Shown here piece after piece: positions 39,859 through 50,062 of a DNA stretch of 64,000 nucleotides. How positions within the stretch are numbered: position 1 is the first letter of the stretch; the number at the start of each line of letters is the position of its first letter. The position numbers were made by a program, and so were the translations under genes. The notes under the pieces are model-generated. The model did no database searches, had not been told where the DNA came from, and worked only from the letters and a program-made list of their open reading frames with translations. Source of the DNA: Chlorokybus atmophyticus (lineage: Eukaryota; Streptophyta; Chlorokybophyceae; Chlorokybales; Chlorokybaceae); contig RHPI01003369.1 in NCBI GenBank assembly GCA_009103225.1, positions 1,132,281-1,196,280 of the forward strand. Reading direction: 5' to 3'.

Positions 39859-42447
39859 ATGGTTCTCGAAGCGACCATGATCTGCATTGATAACAGCGAG
39901 TGGATGCGCAACGGCGATTTTGCGCCGACCAGGATGCAGGTGCGTGTGCAGGTTGTGCTGCGGTTGGGCAGCTAGAAGATTGGATAAACAATCACTGATG
40001 TGGCTGTATGTATATTTAAGGAGTCGTCAGTCAGTTTCAAGGCAGCTGTTTCAGCTTTGTCGCGCAATTGCAGAGTGGCTGCTTGTAGGTTGGGCGTCGT
40101 TTATTGGACGCTATGCTTGTGCGAGGTTTGGTGTGATTGCTTGAAGTCATGTAGCAAGCCGACTGGAGTTGTGTCGGGTACAGCTGTCCTGGCGCAGTTA
40201 GCATGAAGTACACAGCTGCGAGTGTTCTGTTTCGTTATACTTGATGCTGCATAAGCAGGTTTTGTTTGCATCATTTGTTTCGAGGCATGCTAGAACAAGC
40301 TGGTCGCGTACGACCTTGTGTTCGAAACGATCGTTATGGACAGTTGGGCGTTGTTAACGCCGTTCTCTTTTCACAGTCAGTAGGCATGCCAGTTCACTGT
40401 CACATGCAACGATGCCTCGCCAGATTGCCACTTGCTGCAAATCGCCGTTCCTGTCCTGAGGGGGCGCAGTTTGCTTGTATCCATGCTATCCTGTTGTAGG
40501 ATTCTGCGTCATGACTACGCCACGCTACTTCTGCAACAGTGTAACAATAGATTTTCTCAATACTCGTAGTCATTACAGTGCACTACGATGCAGTACAGCA
40601 TGATATGTTGCAACACAACGCAATACAATACAACATTATTCAAACGTTTCGTATATTTGCTTTGTATCTGCGCAGGCACAGGCAGGCATGTTACAACATA
40701 ACACAATACAATGATATGAAAACGTTTTGTATTTGCGCTCTCTATCTGCGCAGGCACAGGCAGATGCTGTCAACCTGATCTGCGGAGCGAAGACGCAGTC
40801 AAATCCTGAGAACACTGTTGGGGTTATGACGCTGGCAGGGAAACAGATACGCGTGCTTGTCACGCCAACTGCAGATCTTGGCAAGGTGCAGTTTGCGTTG
40901 GTGTTGGTGCGATGCGACACCACATGACACTATGCAGCGAGTTGCAGAGTAGACGATGCATATGTGTGCAGGTGCTTTCATGCATGCACGGGGTTGAAGT
41001 AGAGGGGGAGATCAATGTTGCAAACGGCGTGCAAGTTGCGCAACTTGCTCTCAAGCACCGGCAGAATAAGAATCAGCGACAGCGCATTGTGCTTTTCACT
41101 GGGAGGTATCGTTGTTGACAATATACACCGGTATTAGTGCTCTTAATCCCTCTGCGCCCTGGCAACTGAGTGAAACTGCGCAGAGGTTCTGGTGTTTTTT
41201 GTTGGACATTTATTGAAGTGCGCTAGTCGATCTGCACATGGCTGATATTGATGTCTTTTCAGCCCGCTCAAAAGTGATGCGCAAGCGCTGGTACGCATCG
41301 GCAAGAAGTTGAAGAAAAACAATGTTGCTGTGGATATTGTCTCCTTCGGTGGCGATGATGAAGCTGGCAATCAGGAAAAGCTGGAGGCATTTTTGGGTGC
41401 AGTCAACTCGAATGACAACAGCCACCTTGTCACTGTTCCCACAGGCCCGCACCACCTTTCTGATGTCCTGCTTTCGTCACCAGTATTCACCGCAGATGCT
41501 GAAGGCGGAGGTCAGTTGGTGTTGCTTCTCATCATCTGCATAGTGTGCGCCCATCAGAGCCCGCTTGCAACTCATGAATGCATATGATGCCATCATCTTA
41601 TGTTTGTGTGTACATTCCACCAACACTTTCGTGTCAGCAGGTGCATTTGCGGCAGCTGCTGCTGGGGGTGCTGGCTATGAGTTTGGTGTCGACCCCAATT
41701 TGGATCCTGAACTTGCGCTTGCCTTGCGAGTCTCTATGGAGGAGGAACGCGCTCGACAGGAAGCGGCAGCTTCGCGTGAGACGCAACCAGCTGGTGGTAC
41801 AAATGCCGCTGGCGACACTTCCATGCAGGTCAGTGACTGGTGTCCTTCATTGGCAGGATTAGCTGTTGTTCTGTGGTCTTATAATCCATCCTTATCCCCT
41901 TCATTAGGAGGTTGCCGAACATGCACCTGCATTGGCCCAACCAGCAGCTGTCCAGCAACCAGCTGCCGCTCAGCAACCAGCTGCCGCTCAGCAACCAGCT
42001 GCCGCTCAGCAACCAGCCGCTGCTCAGCAACCAGCTGGAGGGGATGCAATTCCCATGGACGATGAGGATGCGTTGCTGCAACAAGCGTTGGCTATGTCTA
42101 TGGCAGAGCAAGACACGTCTATGGGTGAAGCTGCCGGAGACGCCGATTTGGCTGCCGCGTTGCAGATGTCTGTTGAGGTGAGTTACAATCTGTCCAGGCA
42201 GGATCATATGTGCTTCGCATGCTTGCATGTTGTACTAATGCATTTGTCTACACACATAAAGGCCGATTCACGCAAGGGTACTGATGGCCAGAAAGCAGAG
42301 TCAGGAGCGCAGGATTCCTTAAGCGATCCAAACTTCCTAAACTCAGTTCTAGCATCCCTACCTGGTGTTGACCCGAACGACCCAGCCGTCAAGGATGCTG
42401 TGGCTAAACTGCAAAAGGACGATGAACAGCAAGACAAAAAAGAGTAG
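39859..42447 (+). CDS. RPN10: 26S proteasome regulatory subunit RPN10 (PSMD4), 7 exons
   Basis: Ubiquitin receptor of the proteasome 19S particle. Exons 39859-39939, 40754-40885, 40972-41105, 41263-41510, 41641-41828, 41908-42177, 42262-42447 give 412 residues. The VWA domain (about 1-190) starts [20 protein letters not shown] and includes [24 protein letters not shown] and [18 protein letters not shown]. Three UIM-like helices follow: [29 protein letters not shown] and [12 protein letters not shown]. Between UIM1 and UIM2 is a low-complexity QP/A run from an 18-bp tandem repeat (41953-42024). The length is slightly above that of typical plant RPN10 because of this insert. All introns are GT-AG. 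Confidence 0.95.
40598..40766 (+). repeat. Tandem duplication of an intron 3' end in RPN10
   Basis: Two roughly 80-bp imperfect copies in tandem, each ending in the same 21-bp acceptor region (40665-40685 and 40743-40763). The second copy is used as the exon 2 acceptor because its frame continues the VWA domain. Confidence 0.65.
41953..42036 (+). repeat. 18-bp coding tandem repeat in RPN10
   Basis: Four units of CAGCAACCAGCTGCCGCT (the last with a two-base change) plus a partial fifth. Each full unit encodes QQPAAA. It sits in the linker between UIM1 and UIM2. Confidence 0.85.
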
Positions 42448-44291
42448 CTGCTGCTGTGCATTGACTAGAGTCATTGCAAATGTTGCAGTAGTACAAAGAT
42501 GTGCTGCCAAGTGAAGTTGATGGCGCCTCAACATGTGCGGAGAGCGGTGCAGCCATGGCAATTGCATGCCAACATTGTTTGGGGTTGATCGCGAGCTGTC
42601 TGACTGGTGTTCATGGTTGCCGTGGTAGTGGGCACTGGCACGTCATGCCAACAGCTCTTGTGTTGTTGACCTATTAAAACTGTGTACAGATGCGCACATG
42701 TCGAGTTGTTCTGCGCTGCTGCCTCACCACAACCCGCACAGCCACATGAGCAGGTGATCCCCAATCTATGCATATGGTAAAATAGAGGGTCCCCCAGCAG
42801 TAGGACATACACACGCATCACACATCATGCAAGCACAACCAATAGCAGCAACTCTAATACAACAACCCTAACGCTGAGGGGGTGGGGCAGTAGGCATAGT
42901 TTTGAGGTGAGAGGTAGTAAAGTAGGTAGCTGGAGAGTGTGTGCCTAGCCCGGTGGTCGGGAGGTAAGCGTCTGTGCGAAGCTAGGTGTCTCGCGCTTGA
43001 TGGTTTCATGCTTACGACATCATAGTACAGCTAGTCAGATTGTTCAACAATGCATTTGGTAACGTCGGGTAATAATGATACAAGGCAATATGGACCCAAA
43101 GTTGTTGTCGTGCATCTTCTGCAATTCAACTTCTATGCACTACGCACATGCCCCACCTCCCACCCCACCAAGCGACTGACAGCCCTTCCCCCACACCTCC
43201 GCTACTGCCATCACCAGCTCTCATACCACCAGCACACACCCCTCATTGCATACTTTGTACACCTCACCACCATTGCCAGCTGCTGGTGGAGCCTGACGTG
43301 CTGCTGACCAGCACAGCAAGAAGAACGTTGACGTAGGGCAGGGACCCTGCCCTGCGTTGAGCAGGCGGAGATTGAATGAGGACTCTAGCGGACCTAAGAC
43401 TGGGTTATGCAACCAAGGAGGCGGGGGAGGAAAGGGATAGCGAGCAGTCCGCACCTTGTCTTTGTCTGGCTGCTCTGAAGACTGAACAGCTGCTGGTTGT
43501 GCAGGTAGATCAGCACCTCTGCACATGCATGCACGTCCGAGGGGCAGGACAGGTAGTGGTAGTGCAGTTGCTGCGTGGGTAGCGACTGCTAGCCCGGTCG
43601 CACTCTGGCAATGTGACAAGGTGTGCTCCATGTGCATGCAGCAGCACAATCATATGCGCAACAGCGCAAGCAAAGCAGCACGGCATACCTTGTGTACACA
43701 CAGCAACACGCACACAGACACCCGCCATGTACCACCCACATATCAGCATGTACACAGCACACTGTCGCATGCAATGTGTCTGCGTCTGCGCAGCTCGCCA
43801 GCTATTGCAGTGTGAGCCCCCACGCATGCGTCCGCCGTGTGTGTGGTGGTGGTGGTGGGGGNNNNNNNNNNNNNNNNNNNNNNNNNNNNNNNNNNNNNNN
43901 NNNNNNNNNNNNNNNNNNNNNNGGGGGGGGGAGGGACTCATGAGACAGCAACGATCATGCGGACACTTTGCCACTAGGCTGTGTAAATGTCGTATGCTTA
44001 GGGTATAGGGATCCAGCATAACCGGCTTGTCTTTGCATGTTGTTAGTGAGGGCTTGCTCCAATCTTGACAACATTGACTACTACAAAACTAGGCAAAACG
44101 ATGTTGAGCTGCACACGTGCAACAATAAGTTGATAAAAAAAACAGATATGGCTGGGTGATGTCTTCACAACAGGTAGCTTTGTTTACTGTACACCGTCTT
44201 TGGAAGTGCTGTTTGTGTGGTTACGTTCAATTTGGACTACAGTATAATGTACACACCACTAACTTCACTAGCCAGCAGGTAACTAGCGTAG
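42448..44291. other. Intergenic region with simple repeats and an assembly gap
   Basis: Convergent between RPN10 (+) and AUG2 (-). It contains CA/AC-rich and CCACC-rich stretches, a GGT repeat at about 43840-43861 leading into the N gap, and a G run after it. No supportable gene. Confidence 0.4.
43862..43922. other. Assembly gap (61 N)
   Basis: Run of N flanked on both sides by G-rich tracts (GGTGGTGGTGGGGG before, a run of G after). Confidence 0.99.
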
Positions 44292-46040
44292 TCAGGGAAC
44301 ATCTTCCGCCCTCATTATCTCCGGTTTCTGCTGTGTAATGCGCTTGCTGTGCAGCTCTGCCATGGTCTTTCGCATAGACATCAGGGCCTCATGACGTCGC
44401 GTACTCGAGGCAAGTGCAGCTTGCACAGGCTTCAACATAGCCTGCTTTGGCAACAGATGTTGACACACCAGGCATCATACCAGTGATTGGAGCTGTACTA
44501 CATTTCCCAATGCATACCTCCCAAACTTGAGGCGAGTGACTGAAGTCGCGAATCCAGCTGATGTCTTTATCAACTGTTGACAACTGCCGAGCGTGTTGTT
44601 CTTGCGAGGCGCGCTGCAAGAGCTCCGCAAAATCCGCCTGCGATAAAGTGTGAGCAGCTCACACGACAACACAATCCCCGTCAACGCTGACTTTACCCGT
44701 GAAGAATAAATCTCAAACCTGGCTGGCAGTTTCCACGGCGATGCTGTTTGCTGCAAAGGGCTCTTGAAGCCTTGCTACTAGCCAGTCCTGATGAAACCAC
44801 CACAGTCAAAACACAGTCAAAACACACACATCAGGGAGTGTTTGACACAATTCACACCCACCTTGTTTTCAGTGGCAAGTTCAATGGAAGCACGCGACTG
44901 CGAGAGTGCTACTGCCTTTTGCTGCAGTGAGGACGCACGCAGCAGATGTGCGGCCTTTGCATCCTCCTGATGTGCAAAAGGATGAGTAGTTGTACACATG
45001 CGCCATCACTCAAGACGTGCAAAAGAGTTTGCTCCCATCTCTCACCGTGCGAGTCCTCAACTCGGATCGCAGCGCTACTAGCTTGCGATGCATTTCGTTT
45101 GCGCTGCTGAGCATATCTACAAGATGCCGCTTTTTGGACTCCGACACTGCATCAGCTCCATTGTATGTGTTTGCAGCCTGCAACAACCACAACACAACAT
45201 GTTACGAAACACGACATCTGTGCCGCTTCTGGCGCAAGTGCATTGTTCATAACAATCCTGCAGCTTTCATTCACCACACGGGTATGTTACCTAGGCTTGT
45301 TAAACGTGAGAAAACACAATGCCTCACGTCAACAATAGTAGCACGAGCGTGTAAGTACACGTCAACATCACCTCGATAGGCTTGCATTGAAAATGAGGCA
45401 GCGAGGACAACTGACAAGCAGTGGGGACTCTCGGAATCTAACCGCCAGAGGAAGGAGCAACACTATTGCAGGGATTGAGCGTAACCAACATATACACATG
45501 TACGAACGTACACCCAACACAAATTAAAGAAAGAAAGAAAGAAAAATGACAAGTCTAAGCAGCGCCGACTAAACAACTGAGACCCATGTATACTCTTGCA
45601 CGCAACTGACCAGATGACCTCAGCTGCTGTCATGGCTTTTGCACGCATTTGGGGCAACATCAAACGACACCACGTGCAAAGCCTAGCTTTGTACGTGGCG
45701 TTAACTGTGGCTTCATGCCGACCACAACCAGCATATTGCCACTTACAGCTTCAACACCATGATGCTGAGTCTCACCCAAAGCAGATTGGATCAACCTGAT
45801 AAATACAACAAGCGACGGTCACGTACTGTAGTTCAAGCAAGCGACAACCTCAACACAACACTACCGCAAACAGCACCCACTGCTAGCCGATTGCAGCACC
45901 TTGTACTCGCCGTCCCCAACCGGCTGGCCTGCCGTCGGGGCACCGGCTGGCGAGCAGTGGGCAAACATCTCCCCTGACGCCGCTGACAACGACGGCACGC
46001 CCACAGAAGACGCAAGCTCCAGCGCCGCCTTCGCCGCCAT
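44292..46040 (-). CDS. AUG2: Augmin complex subunit 2 (AUG2/HAUS2-like), 7 exons
   Basis: Augmin recruits gamma-tubulin complexes to existing microtubules for branching nucleation in the spindle and phragmoplast. Exons 46040-45900, 45410-45372, 45177-45046, 44966-44862, 44787-44719, 44637-44518, 44441-44292 give 251 residues, all phase 0. It follows plant AUG2: N-terminal ALELASSVGVPS, coiled-coil helices in the middle (SESKKRHLVDMLSSANEMHR; ASSLQQKAVALSQSRASIEL), then DWLVARLQEPFAANSIAVE, ADFAELLQRA, WIRDFSHSPQVWEAMLKPVQ and ALASSTRRHEALMSMRKTMA. The short second exon (13 residues) is the least certain. The long intron 1 could hide another exon, since plant homologues are about 50 residues longer. 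Confidence 0.82.
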
Positions 46041-46718
46041 CAGCACCACCACCAACAACAACCACCTCTGCAGCAACACTGAGCTGAGAGAGAGCTTATC
46101 ACACTTTGAAAAAGCTGCTGCTGACTCGAAAAACGCACACACGAAACGGTAAAAAACACGGACTTGGCGAGTTTGAAATCCAACCGCAGCAATGCACTCC
46201 ATAGACGTGCCTGTAAAACACTTGCTGACGGATTCAAGTCTATGTTTCCTTGCTACAAGCTTGCAGAGCACACTTGTCGCTGCTGTTGCGGCCGCGGCGG
46301 TGGCGTCTGTGTCGTCTGGGGTGTCGGCGTTGGGTGGGGTTGGTGGAGAACAAGGATTTGTGTACTCGGTACGTGTGGTAGGCTGATCATGGGTCGGACG
46401 TGGCGGACAGCTTGCGTCAGCAGCTCTGTGCTGCTTGTGGCTTGGGTTGTGGTTGTGCTGGTGGTTAAGGCTGCCGCAGTCGAATCACTGGAGGGTAGGG
46501 CCCAGCAGCTGCTTTGCGCTGATGGTGGGACGCAATGTCGGCCTAATCGGAGGCACCACCGTCCGCTGCCGGAGGAGAGAATGACCACGGTGGGCACCAT
46601 TCTCTTCTGCAAGTTGCTCGCTAGCAGTCACTCAGTCCAGTAAGTTGTCGGATTTAAATGCTAGTTCCTTCCTTCATGTCAATTCGATTTCACATCATAG
46701 TCTCGCGATGTAGCAGAT
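46041..46718. promoter_or_regulatory. Shared upstream region between AUG2 (-) and the acid lipase (+)
   Basis: Divergent starts. The segment contains an open frame from 46389 (MGRTWRTACVSSS followed by a very hydrophobic stretch) that could be a signal-peptide exon of the lipase. I could not join it to the lipase in a consistent phase. Confidence 0.35.
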
Positions 46719-49181
46719 ATGGCATCGCTTCTTGATGAAAACGGTGCACATGTATTGATCTCAGATGCTGCCCGTCGTCGTAAGTTGGAAGTTGAAGCAT
46801 TCAAGTAACACAGATATGGCGTCTTTTCCTGTGAGATATGGTGCGCATGGGCTCGCTGTCGTTTAATACCAGGCAAGTTTAGTGTTGAGCATCAAATCAA
46901 TCATGACGTGGAACTGCAATGGGTGTTAGTTGGCGTGCGATCATATGTCAGCGCTGAGTCCTTCATCTGTAACAGTTCAGTCAACGCTGGTTTGAACATT
47001 GCTGAGGCAGCATAGAGCAAGCAAGGGAGATTGTTGTTTGCTAAACGCTATTCCTTGTACTTTTCACAGTGCATACAACCTAAGCTATCAGTTAGTCCGC
47101 GGCTTTTACTGACCAGCTGCTATTGTGCAGGCTGAAATTCTGCGGTATTACGGGTAAGGATAGCCCTTCACGTTCCAAGCACACCTGTGGATGTACTGCC
47201 TGCAAGTTCACATCCTCACATGCATGCTATCTCTCAGCTACCCGTGCGAGGAACATGAGGTGGTAACTACCGATGGCTACATTCTGGGCCTGCAGCGCAT
47301 CACAGCCCCACGCGGCAGCAATGCAGGCAGGTCATTAAGGCAGTACACTCTTACACAAGCGCCATGTGACCTTTGACATTTGTCATGTCAAACAAGCACC
47401 AAGGCCTGTGCATGCCACTTGGTGATTGGAATCATATCAACAGATCTGCAACAGCAGAAGAGCAAGCCGATCGTGTTTCTGCAGCATGGACTGCTGGGCT
47501 CCAGTGCTAACTGGATCATCAACATGCCCGACCAGTCGCTGGGCTACCTTTTAGCTGATGCGGTGCGCAGCCCTTCAATCCTCTGTGCTGCACTTCATGG
47601 ACTTGACTAACATCACCAAGTTGCCAACATGCAGGGCTTTGATGTCTGGCTTGGCAACGTCCGCGGCAATGTGTACTCGATGCGTCACACGAGTTTGTCA
47701 CCTTTGCAAGACGAATTCTGGAGGTTCAGGTACGCAGTAACATAAACAGCAACATATGCATCATCAGAGAGCAATGGCACGACTTTGGTGTGGATGCCAA
47801 CTGGTTTGTATGTTTGAAGGATAGTTGGGACGAGATGGCGTTGCTAGATCTGCCCGCCATGCTGGAATATGCAATGGCAACTTCTGGCCGCTCTTCCGTG
47901 TACTACATCGGGTTTTCACAGGTGACAATCGCCAAGAACTAGCTGTATATGTTGGTCTCAATGCTGCAAGTGTAACGTCTCTGAGACATCTGTTGGTGTT
48001 TTGCAGGGCACTCTGATTGCCTTCGCAGGCTTCTCTGCGAATCACACTTTGGCCGCTAAGGTGGATGCCTTCTTTGCACTGGGACCCGTTGCATATGTTG
48101 GGCTGATAACTTCTCCCATAGCCAAACTGGCCCCGCTGTCAAAGGTGCACACTCATCACCTGCACAAAGATGTGTGGGTGTGATGTTAGTGACACCACGT
48201 ACAACATATCTGGTGCCAAGATGTGCCTCATCAAGCAAATGTATTCTGCAGAATCCAGAACTGGCGCAGCTGTTACTGGGAAAGAAACAGTTCCTTGCTT
48301 CCACTAAGCTGATGAAGTGGCTTGGCGGGCACCTTTGTTCAGAGGTGATGCTTGTGATGATATCATGAGCCATCACTTCTGTCAACCGGCAAAAGTGCTA
48401 CACAGTCTCCAACAAGCACACCATTGTTGTTACATGGGTGCACTGTTGATAGGCACCACTGGTCTGCGAAGACGTGGTGTTTCTCATCAGCGGGTTTCAC
48501 CAGTCGGCCGTCAATGCGTCCCGGGTTGCAGTCTATATGAGTCATAATCCAGGTATCTGTCGTTTGTGCTTATTGCATGCAGTCGTTGAGTTCCAGAAAT
48601 TGACATTGACGGAGGTTTTGCAGCTGGAACCAGCGTCCAGAATATCCTCCATTTCGCTCAGAATGTTCAAGACCGCCGCTTCCAAAGATATGACTTTGGC
48701 ACTCCAGGGCGCAACTATGATCATTGTAAGCACACCAGCACATCGGCACAGTGTGCGAACATAGCAATCTTTGGTCAGTTACCTTCAATGGGCTATTGTC
48801 ATGGAGTTTTCTTAGCAATGCCATTGACTCGCAGATGAACAGCCCATTCCACCTCAATACCACCCGCGCGACATGCCCGTGCCGGTGGCGCTGTACTGCG
48901 GCACCAAGGACAAGCTGGCGGACATTGCGGATGTTGCGCTCATGAAGCCGGAGCTGCAGCATCTCATCAGCTACAAGGAGATCGAAGGCTATGAGCACGT
49001 GGACTTCATGTGGGCGATCGGTACGCGTGTACACCTGTTGTCGTGTGTGTATGCTGGTTGACCTGCGTGTAGTGTTCATGCATTATATGGTGCTTGTGTT
49101 GTCACAGATGCAAGGGAGTTGGTTTACGACGATATTATCAGCTACATCAATGCCCAGGAAGAAACTATAGTCTCTGCCTAA
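46719..49181 (+). CDS. Acid lipase, alpha/beta hydrolase (lysosomal/gastric lipase family), 12 exons
   Basis: Hydrolyses acyl esters of triacylglycerol or sterols. Exons 46719-46779, 47117-47153, 47238-47326, 47444-47562, 47635-47729, 47825-47921, 48007-48144, 48252-48344, 48453-48552, 48624-48725, 48835-49020, 49108-49181 give 396 residues, the usual size. Family motifs: [48 protein letters not shown], nucleophile elbow GFSQG (split by an intron after GFSQ), [10 protein letters not shown], then [10 protein letters not shown] (acid) and YEHVDFMWA (His). The catalytic triad is complete. The intron after 47326 has a GC donor. The modelled ATG yields no signal peptide; an upstream exon near 46389 could supply one, so the N-terminus is uncertain. 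Confidence 0.87.
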
Positions 49182-50062
49182 GTCAGAGGAGCTCTTTATC
49201 TAGTACTCATATGTTGGTGGCTAGGTGGAAGTGCACCATACACCCCGCATTTTGCATTACACTTCGGTAGAGAAATTTAGAAGGTTTTTTTTCATGGAAC
49301 TAGAGACTCACAAGTGTTTGGCTCAATTTTGACAACCTGTAAATTACTATGCTGGCACAAAGTGGCAGCATGGGTGTAAAGGTTTAACTTGTGTTCCACA
49401 CATAAGTGGCTCGCAAAGGTTTGGTATATCCTTCACCTGAATCGGTTGCTAGTACCTTGCAACATGCGTGTGATGTGTCTGTGTTATTTTACCTTTGAAG
49501 TACACCTACACGACCATTCTGAACAGGTGCTAGAGGTGATGACGATGTACAGATTAATGATCAGGAACATTCACTTTCCGCTTCAATTCGAGCAATGTTG
49601 TTAGATAGCTGGCAACATATTCCATCTACCGGTGACAACTCTTTGGACTGCTGCTGCATGCCTTGTGACACATACAGAATGTGAACTTCCTCAAGTAATA
49701 ACTGTGCATTATAGTAACAGAAATTGTTACCAAAGATAGCCGCAGTGTACCAACTGGGTAAACCTGAATATTTACAAATTGATGACCTACCTTCTTTCAG
49801 CAATTGATTTGCAAGACTGCAGCTGCAATGCAGTCGGTGGGCGAGTCAAAATATTTACCTCCGTTCTCACACACGGCAATATGCACGCAAGTGCTTTAAC
49901 CGTGCGAGTGTAGTGCAACATCAGCAACTAAGCTTGCATTAATCATCAATTTATAACTACAACACAATTCAACAGTATAAACTACACTCACGCACCAGGT
50001 ATATCCTTCAACCCCAACGGCCAAAAACCCAACACTTCTACTGTACACAACACCATTCCCCC
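49182..50062. other. Convergent intergenic region, no gene seen
   Basis: Between the lipase (+) and SDR (-) 3' ends. No conserved coding frame. It probably holds both 3' untranslated regions. Confidence 0.4.

Noticed and set aside
48873-49061. A separate small gene at 48873
   Set aside because: It is the penultimate exon of the acid lipase, holding the catalytic Asp and His motifs.
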